A stretch of 24,475 bases of DNA from an archaeon (GCA_021806865.1 JAKAPU010000023.1:1-24475); one strand, 5' to 3'; counted from the stretch's first letter, positions 14,896 to 23,065 are shown. A program made the numbers and translations. Notes: generated by a model not told the origin, from the sequence alone.

Positions 14896-16314
14896 TCAAC
14901 TATTGGTGAAATGATCTGTTGGGGCTGTTGACGGAGATTTTTCAGACGGTGATGATGTACGAGCTGGCCGGCCTCTCCTTCTCCTTGAGCTCGTGTTCAC
15001 TTCCGATGTCTCGCTCGAAACTATTTCGATCAACCTCGCATCTCTGTCGGTCTTTTTTCTCAAGACCCTGCCGAGCCTCTGCACAAATTCTCTCAAGCTT
15101 CCGGTCCCGCTCAGGATGATTCCAAGCGAAGCTTCAGGAACATCTATTCCCTCGTCCAGAACTTTGGACGTGACGACGGCCCAGTACTCTCCAGTGTTGA
15201 AGAGCTCCAAAACTCTGTGCCTCTCTTCCTTGTCCGTCGTGTGAGTTATGAAGGGAATGAGGAACCTCCTCGAGATCCTGTACACGAGATCGTTGTGCTG
15301 TGTGAATATTATCACCCTCTCGTTCTTATTATCTCTCAGTATTTCCTCAAGCTTGTCTATCTTGGATTCCGAGTTGAACGCGATCTTGAGCGCCTTATTC
15401 CGCGCTAGCAGTGCCCTTCTAGCTTCCGGATCGCTCGCGCTCCTCATCACAAACCTCTGGAATTGCATCGGTGTGTTCAGAGTCATCCTGTTCCTCGACA
15501 AGTAGTTTGCGAATATCGAGTGGTATTTTTCGTACTCCTGCAACTCATTTTCCTTGAGATCTACTCGGACTCTTTCTATCCGAAAGTTGGAGAGGTACCT
15601 GCCAGCCAGATCCTCGGGTTCCAACCGGAACACGACCCCTCCGACGAGTCTCGGGATTTCGTTGTGGAGCATGTCCTCCCTCTCGAACGTCGCTGTCAGC
15701 CCCAGTCTGTACGGAGAGGCAAACATCTCTGCGATCTGCCTGTATCCTTCCGAGGCGATGTGATGAACCTCGTCGGCTATTAGAAGGGAGAATTTGTTCC
15801 CGATCTCGCCCGCCCTAATATACGCGGAATCGTATGTGGAAACTGTAACCGGCTTTAGCGTTGTTTCGCCACCGCCGTAGACGCCAACCTCTATGTTGAG
15901 CTCCTTTGCGACTCTTTTCCTCCACTGCTCCAACAGATCAAGGGTAGGAACAACTATGATTGACGGCTGGTTGACGAGTTCAATTGCTTTCAGTGCTATG
16001 ACTGTCTTTCCCGACCCTGTTGGAAGGACTATGGTCCCTCTCCTTCCAGACCTGTCCCATGCCGCAAGAGCCTGCTTCTGGTATCCCCTGAGCTTTATTG
16101 ACGGGCATGTGAAGGTTGGGCAGGGCATCAAATCCTTCTGCACATAGTCGGAAAAGGGGAGGGTGCTTTGATTCAAGTACTGGACAATCTCGCTGTAGTG
16201 AAGAGCCTGGGCTCTGAACGACCTTGTCCTTTCGTCCCATTTGGTGTTCGGGACCCTGACATCCCCTCTCACCACTATTGTTCCCTTGTCGAAACTCAGC
16301 GTGCAGTCGTGCAA
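14896..16314 (-). CDS. xpb: XPB-like DNA helicase (superfamily 2)
   Basis: 472 residues. The start is TTG at 16314, the first possible codon after an in-frame TAA, with GGGGAGGT close upstream. The N-terminal domain (1-75, with RGDVRVPNTKWDERTRSFRA) is the damage-recognition part typical of archaeal XPB. The helicase motifs are complete: LPTGSGKT 97-104, DEVH 181-184, LTATFERED 206-214 including the RED motif, and QRLGRVLRK 412-420. It unwinds or melts DNA for repair and pairs with Bax1, encoded just downstream. The last 40 residues are an added Ser/Thr-rich tail with RRRRGRPAR at 444-452, an AT-hook-like motif not usual in this family. The small membrane-protein gene is divergent. Confidence 0.92.
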   Translation of the reverse strand: MHDCTLSFDKGTIVVRGDVRVPNTKWDERTRSFRAQALHYSEIVQYLNQSTLPFSDYVQKDLMPCPTFTCPSIKLRGYQKQALAAWDRSGRRGTIVLPTGSGKTVIALKAIELVNQPSIIVVPTLDLLEQWRKRVAKELNIEVGVYGGGETTLKPVTVSTYDSAYIRAGEIGNKFSLLIADEVHHIASEGYRQIAEMFASPYRLGLTATFEREDMLHNEIPRLVGGVVFRLEPEDLAGRYLSNFRIERVRVDLKENELQEYEKYHSIFANYLSRNRMTLNTPMQFQRFVMRSASDPEARRALLARNKALKIAFNSESKIDKLEEILRDNKNERVIIFTQHNDLVYRISRRFLIPFITHTTDKEERHRVLELFNTGEYWAVVTSKVLDEGIDVPEASLGIILSGTGSLREFVQRLGRVLRKKTDRDARLIEIVSSETSEVNTSSRRRRGRPARTSSPSEKSPSTAPTDHFTNS

Positions 16315-16368
16315 TTACCTCCCCTGTCCACATTTCACTATCTTATGTCTTGAGATGGTGGGGGTGGA

Positions 16369-16701
16369 GTGCAAGACGCTTCAATTATAAGTGAGCCTAT
16401 AACAGGCGAAGCGTGTTCTACGTTGACAAGAAAGATGCTGTCATATGCAGGGACATTGTCATTCGTAGGGGCTGTTGGCTACTTCTATTACGCTGGTACG
16501 ACTACCTGTGAAGTTTCCAACGGAACAACTAATTCGCTTCCCTTTTTCTCTGTTTGCAATTATGTCTTCAGCTGGATAGTGATCCTGGGACTGGCTGGAC
16601 TCGGAGTAGCATTGATTGCTCTTGATAGAGCAAGAAACTCGAAGGGGAGGCATAAGCTCGCAGAGAAAGACGCAACTTTGATAGGGGCTCATGAACATTA
16701 A
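16369..16701 (+). CDS. Small membrane protein, two transmembrane segments
   Basis: 110 residues from GTG 16369; the ATG at 16432 (start MLSYAG) is an alternative that removes a polar N-terminus. Two hydrophobic segments are visible, at about 23-43 (LSYAGTLSFVGAVGYFYYAG) and 67-90 (FSWIVILGLAGLGVALIALD), separated by a short loop with two cysteines (Cys48, Cys63) that would face outside and could form a disulfide. The C-terminal tail is charged and Lys/Arg-rich, consistent with the cytoplasm. It is divergent from XPB and 129 bases before PCNA. No family is recognised. Confidence 0.6.
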   Translation: MQDASIISEPITGEACSTLTRKMLSYAGTLSFVGAVGYFYYAGTTTCEVSNGTTNSLPFFSVCNYVFSWIVILGLAGLGVALIALDRARNSKGRHKLAEKDATLIGAHEH

Positions 16702-16780
16702 CGAGCTCTAAGGCTGTCATAGCGGAAAGAGATCGTCAGTTCCCAGAAAAGAGTTTGGCTCCCAACGAATGTTAAACCAA

Positions 16781-16787
16781 TAAAAAG
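16781..16787 (+). promoter_or_regulatory. TATA-like box for pcn
   Basis: TAAAAAG preceded by AACCAA lies 44 bases before the PCNA start; GGAAGTGA (16814-16821) is a ribosome binding site nine bases before GTG 16831, so this transcript has a short leader. The MutS-like gene downstream probably shares this promoter. Confidence 0.4.
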
Positions 16788-16830
16788 CTCAAGAGAGTTT
16801 CGAGCTGCAGTAAGGAAGTGAGAACAAAAA

Positions 16831-17676
16831 GTGGCAGTGAAAACCGAAGACCCCCTTCAGGGAGAAAAGCAGTCTTCTTCCCCGCATTTCTTGATGAAGT
16901 GCCAAACATCGGAGGAGTGGAAGACCATAGTGTCCACGCTCCAAAACCTCACAGAGGAAGCTGCATTCGACATTGATTCCAGCGGTGTGAGGTTCAGGGC
17001 CATGGATCCATCTCACGTTGCTCTGATAGATCTCGTGTGGGAAGCGGCAGGATTTGAGAAATTCGAATTTCAGGGCAAGGGAGACAGGTTTGCCGTACGC
17101 GTCGAAGATTTTGCAAAGATAATCAAGCGCGCTGACAAAAACGACAGCATCACGATCTCAAGGAATGGTTCATCCTCTTCTTCATCTTCCGCTGACAGTT
17201 TATCTGAGGCGCTTCAGATAAAGTTGGGCGAGCACCGGAACTTCGAGTTCCACCTCCTTGACAGGACATCGGTCAGCAGCACTCCACTCCCGAAGCTCAA
17301 CCTTGTCTCAAAGTTCTCGATAATGAGTACAGCATTTGAAAGAGTCCTCGATGACATATCAGCCGTTTCGAATCACGTCACGATAAGCGCCGAACCTGGT
17401 GGAACACTGACATTTTCAGGAAAGGGAGATGCCGGGAACGCGAAGGTAGTATTTTTGCAGGGTGAACTTGCAAAGTTTGAATCTCCGGAGGCTAGCGATT
17501 CAGTTTACTCGGTAGAGTACATCCAGAAGGTGTTGAAACCGGCGAGCTCGAGCTCGGAGGTCGTAGAGTTCAGTTTTGCCTCAAAGATGCCCCTCGCGGC
17601 TTCCGTGAATGTCGGAGATCCGTCAAAGAGCAAACTGAAGCTCACGTTCTTCCTCGCTCCTCGGACCTCAGACTGA
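16831..17676 (+). CDS. pcn: DNA polymerase sliding clamp (PCNA)
   Basis: 281 residues with the archaeal PCNA layout. RFRAMDPSHVALIDLVW (about 54-70) and VRVEDFAKIIKRADKND (89-105) are the typical signature regions. STPLPKLNLVSKF (150-162) is the interdomain connector and the beginning of domain two, and FASKMPLA and the C-terminal LTFFLAP complete domain two. It forms a trimeric ring that tethers polymerases, ligase, FEN1 and repair factors to DNA. It is about 30 residues longer than usual: an N-terminal extension of about 20 residues and a seven-serine run at 114-120 encoded by TCT/TCA/TCC repeats. The start is GTG with a good ribosome binding site. The MutS-like gene starts 38 bases downstream. 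Confidence 0.95.
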   Translation: MAVKTEDPLQGEKQSSSPHFLMKCQTSEEWKTIVSTLQNLTEEAAFDIDSSGVRFRAMDPSHVALIDLVWEAAGFEKFEFQGKGDRFAVRVEDFAKIIKRADKNDSITISRNGSSSSSSSADSLSEALQIKLGEHRNFEFHLLDRTSVSSTPLPKLNLVSKFSIMSTAFERVLDDISAVSNHVTISAEPGGTLTFSGKGDAGNAKVVFLQGELAKFESPEASDSVYSVEYIQKVLKPASSSSEVVEFSFASKMPLAASVNVGDPSKSKLKLTFFLAPRTSD

Positions 17677-17714
17677 GTGATGTTTACTGACCGAGATGGG
17701 CTGGTGAGCCGCTT

Positions 17715-19931
17715 TTGATCGAGCTTGATGAGAAGGCGCTTTCTCCTTCCTCTGATGTCGAGGATCCACTTTCGAGTCTTGCTTCCTCTTTTCTGATTGC
17801 GAGCGGCTCGACAAAGCGACAACAGGTTTCGAAAGAGAAACTTCTGGATCTAATTGGAAGAGCGAAACTGGGGGATATCGAGGGACTTGCTTCTGAAGCC
17901 CAGTTATCAAACAGGGAGGCGCTGGCATTTGCGCGAAGCGCAGTTCTGATTGATCAGGTTCGTGACGAAAAGAAGACCTCTTTCCAGCGGACAACAAAAA
18001 CATCTATTCGATCGCAGAAAGCAGGGGCGACGACAACAACAAGGCAACTTCTGAGAACACCTGACGCAAGAAAGCTTGCAAGGGAGCTACTTGCCATCTT
18101 TGCGAAGGAAGCTTCGTCCAAATTTGCAAGCAACAGATTTCTCTTCCTCCTTTCGCCCACTCTCGACGAGAATGTGCTACGGAGCCGCTTCGAGCTCTGC
18201 CAAAGAGGGAGGAGCATATTTGAGGAGCTGCAAAGCAAGGTAAAGCTTCCCGAGGCAAGAAAATTACTTTCTGCTCTGTCACTTTCCCAAGAGGAGAAGA
18301 AGAAAAGCGGAAGAGTAGAGGGAGGAGAGGAATCGAAGAGGAGCACGGCGTCCAAACAATCAGACGTAATACGGTACTTCACCCATAGGCGAAAAATGAT
18401 AGAGATCGCAGATTCCTTCCTTACAGATTTTTCAGAGATCAAGCCGTTGATATCATTCTTGCAATCGGGGAACGGAGATCGAGAAAACCTCATCCATTCG
18501 TCAATTGCGACCTCCGAGAACCACATGAATGACACACTAACACAGATCCTAAGACACTTGAAAGAGGCAGAAGGGTTAGGCGTTCAAGATGCAGAGGGAG
18601 TTATTTCGGACACAGAGATCGCAATAAATGACGAGCTAGGAAGCAAGCGCAGGTCAAGCTCTCTTGACCGCGAGAGAGCGAAGCAAATAATCGAAAACCA
18701 CGTAGTCCAGATCTCATCGACCCTTGGAATGAACCAGGAAGAAGAGGATGATCTGGTGAAAGCAGTCTTTGAGGGCTTGGTTTCGTCTTCCTCCGCTGCA
18801 TCTTCGTTTGAGTTTGATAGGCGCCGTCTCCGAGGGGTGTTGGAGATGTGGAGGGAAAGGCGTGAGGAAGAGCTTGAAAGCAAGCTCAAGAAAGTGGAGA
18901 ACTCGCTCAGGGGTTTTATCCAAGATACAGATAGCATACTCGAAAGACTCGTCCTCCTGGATCAAGTTCTTGCCACCGCATCCATCATGGAGAAGTACTC
19001 ACTCGTGATTCCAGACATACTCGAAGGAAGAAAGGGCACTGGAATCGGTTTCAAGAAAGGTCTGAATCTTTTCCTTCTCAAGGGAGAGAAGGAGGGGGAA
19101 GGAAAAGAACAAAAGAAGGTGAAAGATGAGGAGGTGAAGGACGCAGCAGCGCAAAAAACCTCCGCAGTGCAACCAGTTAGCTACCTCATCGGGACGACTG
19201 CCGTATCAAATGGAGCAGCTGGAACAGAGGCGGAAGATGTAGCTGCCATTCTTTCTCGGAATGTTGTGATGCTCACAGGCGCAAACAGCGGCGGAAAGAC
19301 AACCCTGCTCACAACCCTTGCTTCTATTCACATACTTTCGCTCTACGGGCTACCTGTTCCATGCGAGAGCGCCGGAGTCTCACCGATGCCGATTTATCTC
19401 TACAGGCGGAGGATGACGAAGAAGATCGGAAGCCTGGAGCAGGCGCTCCGCTCGCTCATTCCCGTTTTTGCTGACAGCAGGGAGAGGAAACTCGTACTGA
19501 TAGATGAGTTTGAAGCTCTTACGGAGCCAGGCGCAGCGGGGAGGATAGTCGCAACCTTGCTGAATAGGGCTGCAATCGGAAACAACCTCGTGCTCCTTGT
19601 GACCCATCTTGCTAGAGAAACGCTTCCGCACGTGAAGCTACCAATCAGGGTCGATGGAATAGAGGCGAGCGGATTTGATCCAAAGACGGACGAATTGATT
19701 GTTGACAGGCAACCAAAGTTCAACCACATAGGTTCCAGTGCTCCACAGCACGTGGTGTTGAAACTTTCAAAACTTGGCTCTGGAAAGAGCGGTGTAAGGG
19801 AGCTTTATCAGGAAATGCTTGAGGCGCTCGAATCGGAGTCGAGCGTACCCGTCCAGACGCCTCTTTTCCTTCCATGGGTTATGAGGCCCGATGATAAGGA
19901 GAAGGTACCATCGAAACGCGGTACCAACTGA
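17715..19931 (+). CDS. MutS-family ATPase (archaeal MutS5-like)
   Basis: 738 residues. GGTGA at 17703-17707 supports TTG 17715 as start. The C-terminal third is the MutS ATPase domain: Walker A GANSGGKTT at 522-530, Walker B LVLIDEF with Asp597 and Glu598, and TGAN... as in MutS relatives. The N-terminal 500 residues are a charged, helical region with lever-like coiled coils; I do not see the mismatch-recognition domain of MutS1, so recombination or branched-DNA work, as proposed for MutS5-type archaeal proteins, is more likely than mismatch repair. A Lys/Glu/Ser-rich linker at 192-214 leads into QSDVIRYF (215-222), which matches a PCNA-binding motif. A second acidic/basic low-complexity part lies at 455-475. 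It follows PCNA and is likely co-transcribed. Confidence 0.85.
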   Translation: MIELDEKALSPSSDVEDPLSSLASSFLIASGSTKRQQVSKEKLLDLIGRAKLGDIEGLASEAQLSNREALAFARSAVLIDQVRDEKKTSFQRTTKTSIRSQKAGATTTTRQLLRTPDARKLARELLAIFAKEASSKFASNRFLFLLSPTLDENVLRSRFELCQRGRSIFEELQSKVKLPEARKLLSALSLSQEEKKKSGRVEGGEESKRSTASKQSDVIRYFTHRRKMIEIADSFLTDFSEIKPLISFLQSGNGDRENLIHSSIATSENHMNDTLTQILRHLKEAEGLGVQDAEGVISDTEIAINDELGSKRRSSSLDRERAKQIIENHVVQISSTLGMNQEEEDDLVKAVFEGLVSSSSAASSFEFDRRRLRGVLEMWRERREEELESKLKKVENSLRGFIQDTDSILERLVLLDQVLATASIMEKYSLVIPDILEGRKGTGIGFKKGLNLFLLKGEKEGEGKEQKKVKDEEVKDAAAQKTSAVQPVSYLIGTTAVSNGAAGTEAEDVAAILSRNVVMLTGANSGGKTTLLTTLASIHILSLYGLPVPCESAGVSPMPIYLYRRRMTKKIGSLEQALRSLIPVFADSRERKLVLIDEFEALTEPGAAGRIVATLLNRAAIGNNLVLLVTHLARETLPHVKLPIRVDGIEASGFDPKTDELIVDRQPKFNHIGSSAPQHVVLKLSKLGSGKSGVRELYQEMLEALESESSVPVQTPLFLPWVMRPDDKEKVPSKRGTN

Positions 19932-20194
19932 GGAAGTTCGACTTCGCAAGTGACTTTGCGCTCAGCCAATCTTTCCCTGTTCCTTCCTCAATCAGTTTTG
20001 AAGGATTTGTTTAATCTGAAGGAGTTGCGTGAACCATGTTCTCTTTTTCGTCAGTTTACACTCGGTCTGGATGGATCGAGTCTCTCTGGCCTTTCTGTTA
20101 ATCGAAAGGGGTTCGTGAGGTTTCTTTTTGAAATATTGAAACATTATTGTAAAGAAGGATCTTTGAATGCTCGGTAGAATTGTTTACGATTGGT

Positions 20195-20302
20195 TTTTCG
20201 CGCGCGCTTTATCCATCAATATTTCTTAGATCCATCGATTGCATTAATGGATCCGCTGGATAGGTCGATTCGATCCGGAGGGCGAGCAAATCCATCCGCG
20301 AA
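20195..20302. repeat. ATCGAT-rich tract with repeat copy 2
   Basis: The 31-base unit at 20272-20302 matches 10239-10269 with a single mismatch, same orientation, about 10.03 kb apart. Upstream lies a shorter stretch with TAGATCCATCGATTGCATTAA that resembles the flank of copy 1. Downstream, GCATAATTAC and CTATCACATCA echo GCATAATTCAC and TTATCACGTCA near copy 1, so the copies are diverged remnants of one longer element. The surrounding 19932-20444 holds no supported gene. Confidence 0.6.
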
Positions 20303-20444
20303 TGGTATCTGCATAATTACCTATCACATCAAGTCGAAGGAATCCGCACTGTGCGTGCTCCCGCGGTGATTGCATGTACCGCATCAGAGATATTGGCCAA
20401 ACTCAGTATGTCAGCTTTGGAATCTAGGTAACTCAAGTATCTAA

Positions 20445-20870
20445 GTAACCAGCTCCGCAGATGAGTGGCCTCTGCCGAACCTTACGTTGTCGCAAGATTG
20501 TGGCACATTCGGAATGCCCTATGGGATTGCCCTTGAGGAAGGTTACTACTTGAGCAACAACCTGACAAAAGCAACGGCTCTAACCATTTTTACGCCATCT
20601 GCTTCTGGTTCGAACTCATCCCAAGACACAACGACGAGCTGTTCTTTCCATTTGCCAGAAGTCTCATACTATGTCTTCCATCCTTTGAGCGATTTCGCAG
20701 ATAGATACTATTATCTGACAAGCACTCGAATGAACATTTCACTGGTCCTCGTGGGGTACTGGCCGAATGCTGGCGTTTTTCATCCATTCATGCCGGGTTG
20801 GTACACACTAGTCTGTGGCGACGAGTGGGGTCAATTGGTCATACTTCATCTTCACTTTGAGAATCCGTGA
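20445..20870 (+). pseudogene. Truncated secreted-type protein fragment
   Basis: An open frame from 20445 (just after TAA 20442) to TGA 20870. The only plausible start codon is TTG 20487, which lies inside sequence that already looks coding (DEWPLPNLTLSQDCGTFGMP), so the 5' end is probably missing. The protein is polar and aromatic with several N-x-T/S sites and ends in PGWYTLVCGDEWGQLVILHLHF. I recall a similar ending (GVYT..AGDEWG...LHF) in small extracellular proteins of thaumarchaea that carry an N-terminal membrane anchor. No signal peptide or anchor is present here. It is therefore probably a decayed gene; a T7 run at 20880-20886 may be its old terminator. Confidence 0.45.
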
Positions 20871-20879
20871 CAATTCTCC

Positions 20880-20886
20880 TTTTTTT
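20880..20886 (+). terminator. Oligo-T terminator
   Basis: A run of seven T lies ten bases after the stop of the truncated secreted-type protein, as expected for archaeal transcription termination. Confidence 0.4.
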
Positions 20887-20948
20887 GGAAGAGACAACCG
20901 AAGACCTCTAACTTGCGCTGTTAAATGATTGAGATTTTCTAGATTATC

Positions 20949-21164
20949 ATGTCACATGCGAAAACTCGGATCGTGAACATCAAGAAATTCAAAGAATGGG
21001 TTTCGTCAAATCTACATCGGGACAGCCCTCTCTATCAGGTAGTGCAAAGAGAGCACGACGAACTGCCGCTTGAAGAAGCGGTTGCCCAAACTGAAATGAT
21101 CTGCGCGCTGATCGACGCAAGCGTTTCATCCAAGACATTGCTAAAGCGAGGATCAACGTCCTAA
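20949..21164 (+). CDS. Small hypothetical protein
   Basis: 71 residues, predicted helical, with alternating charged and hydrophobic residues (IKKFKEWVSSNLHRDSPLYQ, then LEEAVAQTEMICALIDASV). TTAAATGA at 20921-20928, 21-28 bases before the ATG, could be the TATA box of a leaderless gene. No domain is recognised. The bases after it to 21401 hold no gene that I accept, although a frame reading RHEFVRQRDDACRTC looks like the start of an HNH-type motif that then stops. Confidence 0.45.
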   Translation: MSHAKTRIVNIKKFKEWVSSNLHRDSPLYQVVQREHDELPLEEAVAQTEMICALIDASVSSKTLLKRGSTS

Positions 21165-21401
21165 ACGCGCGTGAGACAATAGTAGCCTACACCCACCGAG
21201 AACAATCAGCTAGCAAGCGCTTCGAAAGTAGGGAAAGCGAGCGACAAGCTAGCGTGTGCCGCTGGCCACGCAGGCATGAATTTGTGAGGCAGCGCGACGA
21301 TGCCTGCCGCACCTGTCCTTCTTCTCCTAACTATTCTTGAGGCCCCCAAAGATTTTGTCGAGCCCTTTTCAATTAAACGTGCCACCGTTGGTTGTGCTTT
21401 C

Positions 21402-22850
21402 CTACAGGTCAGGAAGTTTCACAACGCATTGTCCTGTGGGCAGAGTTGCCTGGTACTCCCACCCTTCTTGCACCAGCTCTTTCACTTCTTCCGCGGCGAC
21501 TACCTTCTGTCTCTTTCCATTTTCTGAAAGCATCCCCAGCAGTTTCTGCTTTAGAACGCCGCGCAATTCCTCACCTTCCTTGTGTACGAGGTCGAGTTTC
21601 TGGATTTCTTCTTTCGAGAAGCCGAGCGAGGAAAACCACGTTTCCTTCCCTATGACCCTTGCTTCCTCGACAGTGATGACATCATCGTTGGGTACTCTGG
21701 TCTGAATTATCTTCTGTATCCTCTTCGCCGCGTCCTTGATTCCCTGCATAACGTCGGGCGGCAGCTTGTGTTTGTTGAGCGTGTAGGTCCTCTCTATGTC
21801 GCCCTTATGTCCCATGAAGAACTGGGCATAGGCATGAGTGATGAGTTGCTCGCTCTCCACATGCATCAACCTCGTGTCGTAGTAGCTTCTCCATACGTAG
21901 GGCCTGTAAGGTATGCCAACGGCACGCATGGCCTTCCTGATGTGTTTGGAGATGTTGCTTGTCGAGAGGAAATTCTCGTTGTCCTCCATGCCTTCGAGGT
22001 TCTTCACTATCTTCCTTGCCTTAGGGCTGACCGTGATAACTGGAGAACATGGTGCAAGAATCTCGCCATTGTTGATTCTCTCGTCTAGGTAGGCTTTAAT
22101 CAGCTGGCAGGCTTCTTCGCAGAGGAAGTTGAAGTATTCCATCCGCGTCTTCGATAGTCCCGCCCTGACGATGAAGCGGGCTGGGATTTGTTCGAACTCA
22201 ACCTCCTTCTGTTGCTGCGTCCCGTCATCCGCTATCTTGAGGTCCAAAATGTCGCAGATTTTGAGGCCGTCGGTTCCTTTCTTGTTCCCCTGCACCTGTG
22301 GCCTCAAGCCGGCAAAAGCTATGAACGATATGCTAGCCCTCGTTCTGCTGTCCGTTGTTGGTGCGTACAGGACATTTGCAAGTTCCCCCTGTCCCGGCGC
22401 CATTTCATCCTCAAGGGTGGGCGTCCTGTAAGTATCGGCGATCTTGATCTTCTTTGTTATCTTCTTGTCGTTCCACTCAGCCCAGCTCTTGATTGCCTTC
22501 AGGTTTGATTCGATGTATTGGGGGGCATAGTGCTTTCCATCCGGTCTTAAGGTCTCTTCGAGCTTGTTTGCGTAGTCCTGAGCTATCTCCTCGATACTCT
22601 TCTGTGAAAGCTTTTGAAAGTCATCTGGAGTGGTTCTGAGCTTGACGCACAGAGCGCACAACCTACGAAAGTAGATGTCTGCCGTGTATTCGCTCCCTCG
22701 TTTCAAGTTGTTGTACCAGCGCTGGAGGTTCGGGTCAGCTTTAAGGAAGTTGATGTACTTTGAGCGCTTGATGTGTTCGTTTGCGTGTCTCTGTTTCAAG
22801 AGAGGTTGCTGATTCAATTGAGCTTCGTCATTCAGTGCAACCTGCGTCAT
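21402..22850 (-). CDS. Tyrosine recombinase / integrase
   Basis: 482 residues from the ATG at 22850; the frame opens at 22871, but GGAGGTG lies 10 bases before the 22850 ATG and decides the start. A CTTTTATGCA box on the same strand (22881-22890) is the likely promoter. The N-terminal part (to about 150) is a helical core-binding domain. The catalytic domain carries FAGLR (Arg183), YVWRSYYDTRL (Arg321), MGHKG (His348) and RTYTLN (nucleophile Tyr356), so the R...R...H...Y set is recognisable with unusual spacing to the HxxR box. A 100-residue C-terminal extension follows. It resembles integrases of thaumarchaeal mobile elements and would cut and join DNA at an attachment site; a tRNA-end-like sequence lies 81 bases upstream of its start. 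Confidence 0.85.
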   Translation of the reverse strand: MTQVALNDEAQLNQQPLLKQRHANEHIKRSKYINFLKADPNLQRWYNNLKRGSEYTADIYFRRLCALCVKLRTTPDDFQKLSQKSIEEIAQDYANKLEETLRPDGKHYAPQYIESNLKAIKSWAEWNDKKITKKIKIADTYRTPTLEDEMAPGQGELANVLYAPTTDSRTRASISFIAFAGLRPQVQGNKKGTDGLKICDILDLKIADDGTQQQKEVEFEQIPARFIVRAGLSKTRMEYFNFLCEEACQLIKAYLDERINNGEILAPCSPVITVSPKARKIVKNLEGMEDNENFLSTSNISKHIRKAMRAVGIPYRPYVWRSYYDTRLMHVESEQLITHAYAQFFMGHKGDIERTYTLNKHKLPPDVMQGIKDAAKRIQKIIQTRVPNDDVITVEEARVIGKETWFSSLGFSKEEIQKLDLVHKEGEELRGVLKQKLLGMLSENGKRQKVVAAEEVKELVQEGWEYQATLPTGQCVVKLPDL

Positions 22851-22930
22851 CGGACCTTCACACCTCCACAAGTCCTCGTTTGCATAAAAGACGCTGGGAG
22901 ATTAAGGGGACTCAGTCCAAGAATCGAAGC

Positions 22931-22947
22931 GGGCCCGGTGGGATTCG
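22931..22947 (-). other. tRNA-3'-end-like sequence, candidate attachment site
   Basis: On the reverse strand this reads CGAATCCCACCGGGCCC followed by G: end of the T loop, 3' half of the T stem (CCCAC), 3' acceptor strand (CGGGCCC) and discriminator. The remaining tRNA is absent, because the sequence diverges right after the T loop. Such 3' ends are classical targets of archaeal integrases. It is either an att half-site left by integration or the att of this integrase. Confidence 0.5.
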
Positions 22948-23065
22948 CTCAAGATATCGAAAGAAAACGAACGATAATTTAGAAGATTCACTTGAACTCA
23001 GGTTGACGCAAGGCAGGGACAATTCACGAGCAGTAATCTTAATTTCTTCAGATTTAGAGAAGCCG

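Noticed and set aside
19855..19880. Second PCNA-binding-like motif QTPLFLPW near the C-terminus of the MutS-like protein
   Set aside because: Proline takes the first aromatic position, so the match is poor compared with QSDVIRYF.
19950..20177. Forward frame of 75 codons after the MutS-like gene
   Set aside because: Starts at GTG with no ribosome binding site, has an unremarkable composition and runs into the repeat region.
21402..22508. Forward frames opposite the integrase
   Set aside because: Shadows of the integrase gene, which has all catalytic residues and a good ribosome binding site.
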